Positions 23,701 through 35,500 of a stretch of DNA of 64,000 nt are shown piece after piece. Both the position numbers and the translations under genes were made by a program. Where the stretch lies: assembly GCA_013399895.1 (NCBI GenBank), contig VXBA01001570.1, positions 186,001 to 250,000 of the forward strand. Direction: 5' to 3'. Numbering within the stretch: the stretch's first letter is position 1; every line of letters starts with the position of its first letter. Origin of the DNA: Serilophus lunatus (taxonomy: Eukaryota; Chordata; Aves; Passeriformes; Eurylaimidae). The notes below the pieces were generated by a model. That model did no database searches. It saw only the letters and a program-made list of their open reading frames with translations, and was not told where the DNA came from.

Positions 23701-24781
23701 ACCTGTCCCTGGGTTACTCCAGCTGTTAATACCTTGTTTTAAGTGATGCCACTGCATTTTTAATGATACCTTTAACATCTCATCTTGTAGATGAACTGGG
23801 AAAGCAATTAACAATTACACAGGAGCTTCTGACAGAAGTGATGCCACGGCACTCAGGAGATAGTGCAAAAGCACTTAGTGCACTGAAAGAGCTTAAGGAA
23901 GTGTCTCAGAAACTGAATGAGGAGCTTCAAAGGTAATTACAACAATTGGGTGGAAAGACATGTTGGCAAAATAATCAGGGGAAAAATCTGCAGACATTGC
24001 CAGAATATATCCAGAGCAGACTGAAGGAGGATTAACTGAGGGTTTGGTGGCACTAGGTTTAATTCTCTTTTTATCAGCCATCTGCATTTCTGTGACTGCC
24101 CTACCTCCAGTCAAAGTAGGATGTCCGTCTTTGTTTTTGTTTGTGTGCCATTCTCTGACACCTCAGCTGAGAATTTTGTTGAGCAAGAACAGACCTGGTA
24201 AGTGCCATTATGTAGGAGTGGAGAAGCCCAGGACACAGAAAAGTGAGCTGGAAACACTCTTAAATAACAACCCTGCAAATGTATTATCCTTTAGGAGGTA
24301 CAAGGAGCACAGGAAAGGTTTTCCTTAAGTGTTGTGTCAACAAATACCAAGTATCTCTGGGAGTGGAGGAAGACCTAAAGCATGAGAATTGTCCTTTCCT
24401 TCCTTCTTTGCCCTAGAAGAGATTAAAGCAAAAGTCATTTATTAATAGGCCATAAAGCCACTCATCCTCCCCTCCTGCCAACTGCTCCTCCTCTCCTCCA
24501 GGTTCTTGCCTTTGGGAAGGAAGTTCATATTTTATTTTTTTTTTTTCTTTTGGTGGAGGCCATAGAAGGAGAAAGATGCCAATGTCCAGGCTTGTAGTCT
24601 TTGGGCTAAAGCAGGAGTTACTGCCCTTCTCAGTCACTGATTCAGCTTCATGTGTTCCAGGAGCTTCACAGATGTGCAAACCCTGTCGTATGAAGTCAGT
24701 AAAGAAGTTTCTCTGCATAACCAGAGTGTGTGTGAAGAGAGCCATGGACTAGATGTTGTGAAACGCTGGTATTTCAATTAA
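17658..24781 (+). CDS. HAUS8: HAUS8, HAUS augmin-like complex subunit 8 (ten coding exons)
   Basis: Subunit of the eight-protein augmin complex, which recruits gamma-tubulin to existing spindle microtubules to branch new ones; the basic N-terminus of HAUS8 binds microtubules (family knowledge). The exons join in consistent phase to give 352 residues. A basic, Ser/Lys-rich N-terminus holds SRYLQYDKKSAPAKK, then the conserved NDLQSTLLDDEQ and RPDLDLSAIN. A coiled coil follows (KLEEKAEKNLLMLCKEKQRQ, about 166-218), then EQYKTFAASLDANRHELPI and a second helical part with ALSALKELKEVSQKLNEELQ. It ends in VVKRWYFN and TAA at 24779-24781. The human protein is about 410 residues and continues past RWYFN, so this form has a shorter C-terminus. 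The start at 17658 is the first ATG in frame. Position next to MYO9B and CPAMD8 supports the name. Confidence 0.96.
17761..18001. repeat. About 95-bp minisatellite in HAUS8 intron 1
   Basis: Two near-full copies begin gctgatcaggggaacccca (17810) and gctaatcaggggaacccca (17905). Both continue through gctgaggg, gatccc/ggtccc, tgaaggaggt and ccaccc. A partial, more diverged copy lies before them (17761-17809). Confidence 0.8.
18027..18088 (+). CDS. HAUS8: HAUS8 coding exon 2
   Basis: Acceptor cccag at 18022-18026, donor gtattt at 18089. It encodes GGRAVPSRYLQYDKKSAPAK with a final Lys. SRYLQY is the conserved HAUS8 N-terminal motif. Confidence 0.92.
18351..18447 (+). CDS. HAUS8: HAUS8 coding exon 3
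   Basis: Acceptor ctgtcag ending at 18350, donor gtaggt at 18448. It encodes a Ser/Pro/Lys-rich segment including PRPSSGTKPKSVLSQKRANP, part of the basic microtubule-binding region. Confidence 0.85.
19000..19780. mobile_element. Possible old LTR-retroelement block in HAUS8 intron 3
   Basis: A discrete block, more GC-rich than its AT-rich intron, starts with an A/G-rich run (gagttaaaggaaaagaggga). Its texture reminds me of antisense endogenous-retrovirus LTRs of birds. I see no target-site duplication or coding remnant, so this is a weak call. Confidence 0.3.
19815..19928 (+). CDS. HAUS8: HAUS8 coding exon 4
   Basis: Acceptor tgcag ending at 19814, donor gtaagt at 19929. It encodes GRSLLYQSSSEKNDLQSTLL then DDEQTKRPDLDLSAIN, which is strongly conserved with human HAUS8. 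Confidence 0.94.
20438..20517 (+). CDS. HAUS8: HAUS8 coding exon 5
   Basis: Acceptor atacag ending at 20437, donor gtgagt at 20518. It encodes DNTVHKKSLCSESVEERDTQ then AEKTEKV. A second gtgagt at 20527 would lengthen the exon by three codons (V-S-L) in frame. Confidence 0.82.
21145..21216 (+). CDS. HAUS8: HAUS8 coding exon 6
   Basis: Acceptor ctgcag ending at 21144, donor gtgaga at 21217, 72 nt, phase 0. It encodes KTDSSHAIAEVESETLLLTY then LRIK. The ESETLLLT motif leads into the coiled coil. Confidence 0.92.
21672..21830 (+). CDS. HAUS8: HAUS8 coding exon 7 (coiled coil)
   Basis: Acceptor taacag ending at 21671, donor gtgggc at 21831, 159 nt, phase 0. It encodes the heptad-like KLEEKAEKNLLMLCKEKQRQ and LKREILLQEKEQNLSEALDQ. 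A downstream cag at 21673-21675 would break the frame, which fixes the start. Confidence 0.93.
22668..22809 (+). CDS. HAUS8: HAUS8 coding exon 8
   Basis: Acceptor tttcag ending at 22667, donor gtatga at 22810. It encodes VLSPLVPVCEQFKEQYKTFA then ASLDANRHELPIKNIHIEGD. EQYKTFA and RHELP are conserved. Confidence 0.94.
23791..23932 (+). CDS. HAUS8: HAUS8 coding exon 9
   Basis: Acceptor ttgtag ending at 23790, donor gtaatt at 23933. It encodes DELGKQLTITQELLTEVMPR and SALKELKEVSQKLNEELQ, a helical segment. Confidence 0.92.
24661..24781 (+). CDS. HAUS8: HAUS8 coding exon 10 (stop)
   Basis: Acceptor ttccag ending at 24660. It encodes SFTDVQTLSYEVSKEVSLHN then QSVCEESHGLDVVKRWYFN, with stop TAA at 24779-24781. 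The RWYFN motif is shared with mammals, which then continue for several dozen more residues. Confidence 0.92.
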
Positions 24782-25330
24782 GTGTCTATATAAGTTATTA
24801 CTACCTGGTAGGTACTAAATGCCAGTGCACTTGTTATCCTTTTTCTTCTTGTATGGAACATGCAACTTGCCCAGTTTTTCAGTTGGATGGGGATATGAAA
24901 CCAGCGGCATGGATGCTCACTGAAACAGGGAATGGAGTGTTCTGTGTGCTGTCCCATAAGGAAATGTCACAGGTCTCTTCTAACATGGATTTCTGTGACA
25001 GCTTTTTCATCACTTTCTGCCTTGGCTGAAAGGTAAATAGTAGGAAATGTTATCCATGGAAGCTTGACCTGTGTGTTAATGCACAGCAGGATTCTTGGTC
25101 ATTCAGCAAACAACTTCTGCAGGAACTGTTAATTGTCCCTTATTTCTGGATGTGCTGAGAGGAGAAGCTACATGGGTAGAAAGTAATGAGGCTGATGCTT
25201 GGAAGGAGCCTGGACACTTTAAAAAAGTGAGAATTTTTGCTAACTTGTTGCCTAATTGCCTTGTAAATAAATTATTGAAATAATTAATGCTTTTGTATAG
25301 ACTTGACTCTTTAAGTATTTTATGCTTTTT

Positions 25331-25336
25331 AATAAA
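25331..25336 (+). terminator. HAUS8 polyadenylation signal
   Basis: aataaa about 550 bases after the stop codon, with a T-rich region downstream. An earlier aataaa lies at 25266-25271 and could serve as a proximal site. Confidence 0.65.
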
Positions 25337-25359
25337 AACTGTTTTCCACTGCTGTATCA

Positions 25360-28300
25360 ATAGCCTTCATGTTTGAATATCTTCACTGATTTCCTACAGA
25401 AGGTTTTGTTTCCATCTGGGCATACTTAGGGCTGATATTACACAGTCCAGTGATGGACTTGGCCATTCTGAAGTGTTCCCAGTAGTGAGCCATGAGCACC
25501 CAAAGTGCCGAGGCCAAAGGTTTGGGAATGTGGAGGGAAACCACAAACCTAATCACTGAGTAAGAGCTGGAGAGCGAGTGTGCTGAGCTGGGAACATACG
25601 TGCCAGATCTGGCATGTTTCTTCAACATGCTTCCTTTTTTATACATGGAATGCATTTTTCTCTGGAAGACATGCTGTATCCTGTATTTTTGAAGCTGTGG
25701 AAACTCTTTCTGTGATGGTTTTTCAAAAGCTTTGCTTTGTGTAGTGTTCAGAATGGTACATTACTGGCTTAAGCTGTGTCTGTAAGGCTTTTGGGCCTGC
25801 TCAACAATACTTGGAGTACTCCCCTTGAGTGCTGTTCATATTACTAAGAGTCTAACTAGATTCTTACCTGCTTTTATTAAAAATTAGGAGTAAATTAAGT
25901 AACTGGATCAGTAAGTGGGCCATGCACCGGATGAGAAGTCAATATATACAAACTCTTCAGACCTTCCTTGTCAGCCTCAGTTTTTTAGCAGCAGTTTATC
26001 CAAGAGCCAGTGTTATTTTAGGAACATGTTGGATGATCTGCACCTGGCAGTCCAGCTGTGTGTGCTGCCATTCAGCAGTGAGTTGGTGCTGCACACACAT
26101 GGAATGTGAGCTGCATCCATGAATTTGGCCACTGGATGGGGAACTTTGCCCAGCGAAGCTGTAGCTGCACATGAGTGGGCTGGTAAGTTTTGGTGGTTGG
26201 AGATGTGGATGGAAAGGCTCCAGTGTGATGAAACTGTTTGAACTAGGTTTGGATTATTTCTAGGATGTGTGTCTTAACAGCTTTAACCTCCTTATGATCA
26301 ATCAGTGAAATTCTGAAAGTCATGAAGGGTTGTCTTAAACATTGAGAGGGGAGGGATTAAACTAAAATCGGTATTGTAGTGTCTCTGCATGATCATATCT
26401 GAATGTCTGTCCTAGAATCTCTTGATGATAGACCCCACTGGTTCTAAAAACATGTTTTTCTTTAAGAAATACTTTTAACTTAAACCCATTCTCTTCAGTC
26501 AAGTGATTTTCTGCATTGAGAGTCTGGTGTTTTTGTGTATATACACCCAAATGTTACTTAAGCAACAGCCAGCAATGCAAGTTTTCACTGTAAAAAGAAG
26601 AGGAATGCTGTTAGTTCTGCCCCCCCCCCCCCAGCAGTGCTTGCTGTGATCACAATGAAAGGCTCTCAGTCGTTATCCTCACACAAGCCCAAGGCAAAGG
26701 GGGAGTCCTGGAGCTGAAGCCAGAGTGCTTGTGCAGAACAATACCCGGGGATGTGCACTCATTGTTTGAGAAGAACCAGAGGCATTAATTTGAGCATTCT
26801 GGCCATTCTTTGCCTTAAATTGAACACTTGTGTAATTCTTTGTCCAAAGGGTAGGACAAGTGTTAGCTGAAGCAGCTCAGCCTCTCCAGGAAAGGGTCTT
26901 AAGGTAGTTGGAACTGAGACTTTTCCTGCTTAATTTTTCTGAATATTCTCTCTAAGTGGTTGTGTTTTGGCTCTTTGCAGAAGTGTTTTAGGCTCCTGCA
27001 CCTTGAAACAGCCACAGAATTGGATGCTGTCATCTAACACTGTACAAACAACAACAAAGAACTGCAGAATCACTGGAGCAGGAGCTAAACAGATGTGACA
27101 CCACTTATTTTGTATTTTCCACTTATTTTCTGACAATGTCACATGCTCTAAATCAGTTGGAATTCTAAACAAATTAAGGCCTTTTTTATTGAGGTTATCA
27201 ATCTTTTTTTTTTTCTCCTAGAATTAATAATGTTCTCCCTTCTCTAACTTGTATGAATGAAGATTTAGTTTTGTCTGAACTTGTGCAATACTTATTACCT
27301 ATTTATTCATCTTGTAGGCCAGAAGTTCTTCATGACCAATTAACATTCATGTGTTCTAAGGTGCTTTTTAGGGGTGGGGAGGGATTTTTTTTTTTTCAGT
27401 TCTTCCAAAACCTGAAAGCATTTGAGAAACAAGCCAGGTGGATCTGAGAGCCTGAGTGGAAGGGGGAGCACAGAAATAAAAGGCTGTGTAAAAAGAGGTT
27501 GGCAAAACTTTGAAACTGGGTTTGCCCTGCTCTCACCACATTCTCCTCAGTTTCTGCCTGGTGTTGCCAGGCTGACCACCAGCTGGGCAGGGCTGAGTCA
27601 AGGCATGTTTTGCTGTAATCCCTGTGCTCCCTGTACTGGGGTCAGGGGTAGGCAGGATCCCTGTGCTGGAGCTGCATCCCAGGGGATCACTGGGGCCCTT
27701 TGCCCCCCCAGTCTTTGTTCCCCCTGCTGCCAACGGGGCTGGTTCTGTGCTCATCAACAGCAAGTAAGCAGCTCATGACCCCAGCAGATGTTTCTGCATT
27801 TTAGGCTAATGAGAACTTATTGGATTACTGCAGTTCTTCCCTGCCTCGGAGTAAATACCACTTTGTTGGAGATCCGGAAATTCATCCTGAATATGATAAA
27901 CAAACTGCTGGCTGGGCTGGGACTGCCAGGACATGAAAAGAGTTCCAGAGCGGCAGAAGATCTAACAGCTCTGAAATGCACCACTGAGCCACACCAATTA
28001 AGAGCATTTCCAGTGATTATGGGAGCATTCCTGTTCAACTCACAGAAATGATTTTAGGTTGTTTCTTCCGCTGCATTTGTGTGTGGTCTGTAAAGCACGA
28101 GGTTTGCAGAGTAGTCTCAGATGCCTCTGGCCAGTCTCTTTTAAAAGAAGTCAGTGATAATGTATATGCAAGACCTCGAGCTTCTTGCTTAAATCCTAAG
28201 TTTTCTGGGTTAGGGAAGAAAACACAACTCGCCTCTTCAGACATACCTGATTTTTTTTTTTTTTTTATTTATATGGTGTGATGTGTGTTTGGAGATGGCC

Positions 28301-31300
28301 TGTAGGATATCAAAACTTAATTCCTTCTTTTGATACCTATTTCATATAGGGGGTGACTCCACTGTTCAATCAGACTGTGCACAAACTTGTATCTCACCAG
28401 TCTTATGTAGGGGTTGAGAAGAAAACTGGAAATTATTTTGAAGAAAGCTGGGAAGTTATTTCTGACTAAACATCTCAATGATAGCCACTTCTTATAGGCA
28501 CAGTGCTCTTCCTTCTAAATCACTGTCTGCCCCTTTGAATGCTTTCTTAGCACTATTTCAGTCACTTTGTCAGGAATTAAAATGTTATATTACTGTGAAA
28601 GATCAGATTCTCCTGCTGTATAGATGAATAATAACGGGTTTTGACAGAACTACCTAATAATTGTGTTCTCAATATCATTATCCTGTTATATGCTACTCAG
28701 ATTACATTCTAATTTGAAGTGTGCTCTTTAATTATCCTTTCTATTTAATTTTGTTCCAGAGATGCCTGTATTCCTGAGGCAGGATCAGTCTGGTTTCTAC
28801 CCCTCTGGACTGGGGTAATCCATTGTCCTTAGTGCTGGTGAGTTTGCAGGAGTGTGGCAAAGCCTGAGACACTTGTTTTGCAATGGTATTTCTGCATTTG
28901 CTGACTCTGGCTGTTGCAGAAACACAAAGGGAGAACCGAGCTGGGAGTTAAAGAATGGGTGTGACTTTTTCACCAGGATTATAATACTGTAAAAATTAAC
29001 TAAGGCCTTATTCTTATGGTATGTAATGACTGAGATCAATGTTCTTCCATGGGGAAGGGGGAGACAGATGATTCTGGAATCTCATGACTTGTTATTTTTC
29101 ATTTTTTTTTACCTACCTTCCACTGAAATCTTGTGCTTATAGTACTTAATACAAAATGGAATCATTAATAGCCTTGGGTTAATGCAGTATCTTTTATGTG
29201 CACACTTTACACATGTATTCTCAATCTTAAAATAAGTATTACCTTTTATACCTTTAGATCTGGTCATGTGTGTGACAAGTTGGTGACAACACTCATGCTG
29301 AGGCATTTAACCAGGGCTGGTTATTAATGGCATGGTCCTACTACTTGATTCTTATGAGATTCTTATGATTCTTACTGATCTGAACTTAGTAATTGGAGAG
29401 GGAATCAAAAGGATTCACAGCTGAGAGTAGCACTACTCAAAATTTATTATTTTTTGTTTGACAAATAGCTGTGTGATAACTTCCACATTGCACAGTGTGT
29501 TTATGAGGTAGATGGGACATGGGAGGGATTCTTCTGCAGAGTAATGATGAGACTGTACCAACGCTCAGGATGGAAATCAGATCTAGTCAGAAGCAGCAGA
29601 GATATATTCACACCTTCTCCTCTAAACTGCTGTCCCTCCCTCACCTTTCTGACACCAGTGTGGCCACACCAATCCCCAATCCAGGCACTTTCAAGTGCCT
29701 GAGATTCCTCAAACTTCATGAGGAGCAGAATTCTGTGTTCTGTAAACGAAATAAAAATCCGAACTATGCGCCGAGCGAGCGGGTGGGTGAATATGGCCCA
29801 TAGATCTGACTGATGAATAGTTTTTATACATGAGCAGTTCCTACAGAACTTCCTTTAAACTCCTAACCATTCCCAGATGTGGGTTGCAGGCGGCTGCTGG
29901 AATTCCAACACCTGTTGCATCACACTGAATGGGATTCATTTTGGCAAGCACAGAAAATTCCATTTCAGTAAGTAAATAGTTTGAAATTATATCTAAAGCC
30001 TCCTCTTTTCTTTTTTTTTTCAGATCAAGCTGATTCCAGCCTTATTTACAGGATTGCACATACTTTCATAATTAGAAGATGGTTTGCAGTTTTTAGAGGC
30101 TTAATTGCCTGAGATTCCTTGTAGTCAGTAAATATCAAACACAAAGTCCTCAGTTTAGAAGAAACCTCTCCTTTAAGAAAGTTAACGATTCAAAAAGGCT
30201 CTACTTCACATGAGGATAATTTCTAAATGCCATTTTTGAGGTGTAGAAATACATATTTGTCCATCACTTGGAAGATGATGGAGCTCTGTTTTAGAACTGC
30301 ACTTTACATTCACCAACTCATTCCTGAATCCTGTTGCTCCTTCAGAGCTTTTTCAAAGATGAAACGTGGATGACAGGCTGGGTGTTTAGTGGCTCTTTAT
30401 GATCTTTTTGGTACCAGACCCCATAAATCTCAGGCATGGGTTTGTAATGAGCCATTTGTGGTTTGCTCCAGAAAGGTCTGGCTTAAGTGTACAGATAATG
30501 ATTTCTTTTTGAAAGTGTGACGGTGTTCCACCCCAAACATACCTGATCGCTGCAGGGCTACTGTCAAAGCCATTGCTTTGGTTGGTGAGATGTATTTCAG
30601 TTTGGAGCAGCAGAGATCCTTCCTTTTCATTTTGCCTCCTTTGATTGAAGGGTTCCAACATGCCCTGAAATGTAACCCTGAGGAAGGAGCCTGACATCAG
30701 TGTTGCTGCTGGTGAAGGGAAGCATTGAGGAATACAGGGCTCTGGGGATGTATGTGTGAATATGATGAAGCTGAAAAAGATTCTGGAATTACCAGATTTT
30801 GCTTTTTTCTCTGTGTGTTTCAGTTTATCTCCAAAAAACCCAAACAAACAAAAAATCCCAAATCCAAAAGATTCCCACTTTTAAGTTCTAGAGTCTAATC
30901 TTGTCTAATTTGTCAAAATGTTTTTATTCTTTTTTCTGTATTTGTTCTGCCTCTCCACAAAAATAAGATAATGCTGTTTTAGTTTAGATTTAAGTAGGCA
31001 AATGTAGCCACATCTCTCTGTGTTAGCCATTAATGAAGATAATATGAATTTATTAAAAAGCTACTGAGTTAATGATTTCATTTTTTCAGAGAGTTATTAA
31101 AATTAGTGCATATTAAAAATAACATATATTAAAATGAGTGTAAGTTTTGACCAAGATAAAAATAGGCACCATTTGTTTCTCTGCTGTTTAAGAACTGATC
31201 GGTTGCTGGAATTGCCAGGGAATCCTTGTTCCTTTTGATGTCTGTGATTTTAGGGAATGGACTGACTTGCAGAAAAGTGATGGGACTTTAGCAACCTGCT

Positions 31301-31640
31301 GTTTTTCTTGTCAGAAGCCAGAAAGAAGAGACTTTGGGTAACTTTTGAGTTGCCTTCTGGATACAAATCAGTATTTTTGCTGAACAGAATGCTGGGCTCC
31401 CTGTCAGTGATTTTTAGAAGAGATGAAACTGAGATTCAACTAGTGGAGCTAAACTAGGGAAAAAATATAATTTTTTGTGTTTTCCTAGTAGCTTACCTTA
31501 AGTCAGGTGTGTAGTATTTGGGTGGAAAATGCTGGGGGAAACAAACTACCTCCATTGAGAGTTTTCATTTATTGTTAGGGCAAGAATTCTGCTCTGCAGC
31601 ACCTGAGCTGCCTGGGTTGGGATTGGAGAAATCAATCCTT
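25360..31640. other. Intergenic region between HAUS8 and CPAMD8
   Basis: About 6.3 kb with no recognisable exon, RNA gene or clear transposon. It contains homopolymers (13 C at 26620-26632; T runs near 27206 and 28250). Open frames here are short and have no recognised motif. Confidence 0.6.
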
Positions 31641-31779
31641 GCTCTCTCTATATGCAGCATTTAATCCATCACTGTGGTGACATTTGTTCTGTCACCTCGA
31701 ATCTGCTCTTGCGTTGGAGTTGCTCTTGCCCGGGCTGTGTGAGCTCTGCTCTTAGGCTGCACCTCTTCAGGCTGGTACA

Positions 31780-32560
31780 GTGCGATCCCCTTTGCTGCCC
31801 CGAGCCGCCGGGACAGAGGGGTGGAGATGGATCGAGTCGGGCCTAGGGATGGAGGAGGGTGGAGAAGCAGCAGTGCTGCCGCTGCCTTCGGGCTGCAGAG
31901 CAGTTCGGCGGAATCCCTCGGCGCGCACAGTCAGCGGCACCAGCCCGGACCGCGGGACCTTTAGGAAGCTCTGTGGCACCTCCGGAGGAAGGCGGGGGAG
32001 GCTCGGGCGGCTTCTGGCGGGGGCTGCGGGGCCGGGCTGCCCGAGGTGAGGAGCCAGGAGCGCACCTGGGGCCGGGCGGGGCCGCTCCGCGGGCGGGGAG
32101 CCGCAGACAAAGAGCCGCGGCCGGGGCCGAGCGGGCACCGGGGCCAGGAGGGGCCGGCCCGGGGGCGGGGACACAGCGGAGGCACCGGGGGAGCCGAGCC
32201 CGGGCGCGGGCGGCGGAGGAGGCTCGGGCTGCGCTCGCCGGGAACAAAAGGCTCCCGCTGCCGCTGCCGCCCGCCCAGAGCGCCGGGGTTCCGCCGCACC
32301 ATGTCCCGCTGCCAGCCCCGCCGAGCCTGGGCGCTGCTCCTCGCCCTCTGCAGCCTCGGCGCTGCGCAGCCCCGGGACCGGCAGTAAGTACCGGCAGGAG
32401 CCCCGCGGGAGCATCCCCGGGCTGGGCGGCGAGGGGAGCCCCCCCCCCCTGCCCGGCCCAGGGTCCGCGGGGGCTGCACCGGCCCCCGCTTAACAAAGCC
32501 CGCGGAGCGGTCCGGGCAGGAGCGCGTTTGTCCTCGCCGGTGCAGGAGGGCACGGCGGAG
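31780..32560 (+). promoter_or_regulatory. CpG island promoter of CPAMD8
   Basis: A sharp rise in G+C and CpG around 31780 peaks near 32050-32350 and covers the CPAMD8 start codon at 32301. No TATA box is obvious. Long open frames on both strands are a by-product of base composition. Confidence 0.75.
32301..32383 (+). CDS. CPAMD8: CPAMD8 exon 1 (signal peptide)
   Basis: ATG at 32301 in a good context (gccgcaccatgt), donor gtaagt at 32384. It encodes MSRCQPRRAWALLLALCSLG then AAQPRDR: basic n-region, hydrophobic core AWALLLALCSLG, likely cleavage near GAA/Q. Confidence 0.93.
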
Positions 32561-35500
32561 GGAAAGGGGGGGAAAGAAGGAATAAAGCTCCCATGCGATA
32601 CCTGCCTCCGGCGAGCGGCTGCAAGGCTTTTATCTGCGGACAATTATTTAAGGAATCCGGGCTGTTGCGCGGGGGCTGCTGGTGGGCTGGGGGTGGTTGG
32701 AGGTGAATGTTGGGCGCTCCCGAGCAGCGTGTGAAGATTCCGCGGAGAAACTGCGGGGAAAGTTCTCTGGCTTTGAGAAATTGCATCTACGGCTCGTTCC
32801 AGTGTGTTTCGGTTAATTTTGGTTAAGGTTTGCTTTGTTCTTTATCCCTAGCTTGTTATAGCCCGTCAGCATCGTGAATAGCTGCATTAACTGAGTGCCA
32901 TGGAGAACTTATTTTCACTTGCTTACTAGAAAATATTTCGCGTCCTGCCAAGTTTTGGTGTAGCCTGACAGTGCAGTTAGTCAAATGTGCTTAAGGGATC
33001 TGTCCAGTCACTGTCAAGTTAACTCTTTGATGGCCAGGTTAAATATTTTAATATTCAAATACCACTTGCAAAGTGATTTAAATACTTGTATCAGGGGACT
33101 GGTACCTCAGAAAGAGTTGCAGTGATTCAGAACAATGTGAGTACATGTGCTTCGCATATGGCACTGCAGAGCTGGGCTTATGTGACAGTTTAAATCCGAT
33201 CACTTCATCCTGGATGCAGCTGGTACTCTTTCTCCATCTGCAACTAGATCAGTTATCTCTTTCTTACCAAGAATTTGCAGGCTGGGTAGTAACTTTTTGT
33301 TGTTATTTATTATCACTCTGATGAATTTTCAAACCTGGCAGCCAAAAGGTTTTGACTCTGCAAGCACCCCATGCAATTTAGCTCGAATGCCACAGAGTTC
33401 TGAACTTCCTTTGGGGGTAATGGGATCTCCATGGCAATGAGGCCTGCTGAGAGAGAAACATGGGCTTGGAATTTGGTAAAAGATGACTTGGGGGCTGTAA
33501 AACACCATCATCCTCATCCCAAAGTGATAATTAATCATGAGCTAAAGCAACATATCTCATGGGGCTGTAGAAAGGCATGGGCTGAGAAATTGGGCTCGAA
33601 GAGGCATCTGAGGAATTGGCTTGTGTTAAAAAAAATCCTTTTGGGCAGGAGAGAAACCCCAGAAAGGTGTGTCATGAAGAGAATATAAATGTGTTGCTTC
33701 CAGCCCAATGCATCAAAGAGCTCAGAGCCTGTAATGCTTTTAGTTGACAAGTTCATGGCACGGTGCCATTCACAGAGGAGTGGTGCAGATTCTATTCAGA
33801 AACACTCAGATTGCAGCATCCAGGGGAGGTCGTCTGGGGTGGCTTTAAAACTCTGTGTGTGCCTGCTAAAATAATGCCTTTTTGCTGGGGCTTTTAAACA
33901 AGCAGGGGATAATTGTTTGAATTAAAAAAAAAAAAAAAGTGATAGTAGAACTGGGAATTTGAGCCCAGTATTTTAACTGCAGTTTCTGGGCTGCTCCTGC
34001 ATAAACTGGAAGTTCAGGTGTGTTGCATGTGTGTGAGTCTGACATTTAGAAAGGGCTGAGTATCAGCTCTGGGTCCCTTCTCATATATGGAGCTAACTGT
34101 GAAAATGAAGCCATGAAAAATAATGGAAGCAAAAATATTACAAGTACCTAAACTGTTTTAAACCAAAGCATTACCTGCAAAACTCCACCAGAGGTTCAGG
34201 CACCTCCTTCCTTCATGAACTTCAGGTTTTTTACGTGTAGTTGGTTCTATGTTTAGTTCGTTACATACAATATAAAGGATTGTATTCATTGTACATATGC
34301 AATAAACATTGATATTACTGTTTCTAGTTCAATCCCAAGGATTTCTAAGCCATTTGTAAGCACTCAGGCTCTGTTTGTTTCTATGTGTATCCTGTGTTCA
34401 TTTATACATATTAGATACAGGCTTAGACTGTTGATGTTCACAAATGTGACCCTACAGGAGCAAATATATCCCAGAGTAGTTTGGTTTTATCCTCTTGCTG
34501 TAGACAAAGTGAATCACAAATGAAGATGACACTCTTGGTGCTGTGTCTTGACTGACCACTTGCAATTCTGCTCCTCAGGGGTTATTTGATTGCAGCACCT
34601 TCTGTTTTCCGATCTGGGGTGGAGGAAGCCATAAGTGTGACCATCTTCAACTCTGTCAAGGAGACAACAGTCCAGATCCAGTTAGTGGTCAAAGGAGAAA
34701 CTGTGTCACGAAGCCATGGAACAGTTCTGGGTAAGTTCCTAAAATCCTGAACTTGACAACTAGTTTATAAGTTGAGGTGCTGTGGGAGCACATAAATATC
34801 TCTTGAAGAATTGCTTTAGGTGATAATGGAACTGGAGCCAAATTGATATTTAATTAATTGGCTGCTGCAAGGCTTCTCAGTTGATGGTGTTAATGTGGTT
34901 TTGATGTATGTGATCTCAAACAGGCCAATAATTTTGGAACACCAAGACATACAGAGATATTGATATTCAAGAGTTTTATAGTGAATATCCTTCCTTATAA
35001 ATCTGAATGTTTGTCACAGGTGAGCTGTATAAGGAATAAGATAAGCTGACTTAAAATTAAAATATGAAATCTACATCATCATCATCATTTTCTTCCCTTA
35101 TTTTAAAATAAATGCTGGGAACACACTTTCCCAGTCTTCAGATCAGAGTGTTGCTGAGAGGGGTGGTAATATTTTTGCAGTTGGATAAGTCTTTAAAATC
35201 CAAGACAGACATTTCTGCCTTATGAGTGAAAACAGGGTGTTTTGATTACATCCAACTTAACACTGAGTGAATTTACACTGAGGAAGGTGGAGTCCAGCAG
35301 TGCTGTTGTACCACCGTTAGTGTTACAGTGAGCTGTGATGTGACAAGGCTCAGGAAACCAAGCTCTGCAACCATCAGGTTTTAACTCTTCTGTGTGTTAA
35401 AACTACATGTTATATAAAAGCCATTTCCTTTCTTGGAACAGATTATCTGTGGTTGTATCCTCCCCTTGTTGTCTTTGAAATTGGCTGACAAATGCAAAGT

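Noticed and set aside
26620..26632. C13 homopolymer as a functional element
   Set aside because: A simple homopolymer without context; a likely slippage product or sequencing artefact.
25360..31640. A hidden gene between HAUS8 and CPAMD8
   Set aside because: No open frame shows family motifs, and no chain of exon-like segments with matching splice phases could be found. A non-coding RNA cannot be excluded.
31767..32734. Several long open frames on both strands around the CPAMD8 start
   Set aside because: An effect of very high G+C with few stop codons. Those that run into the CPAMD8 signal peptide from upstream begin with GTG, not ATG, so they do not support an N-terminal extension.
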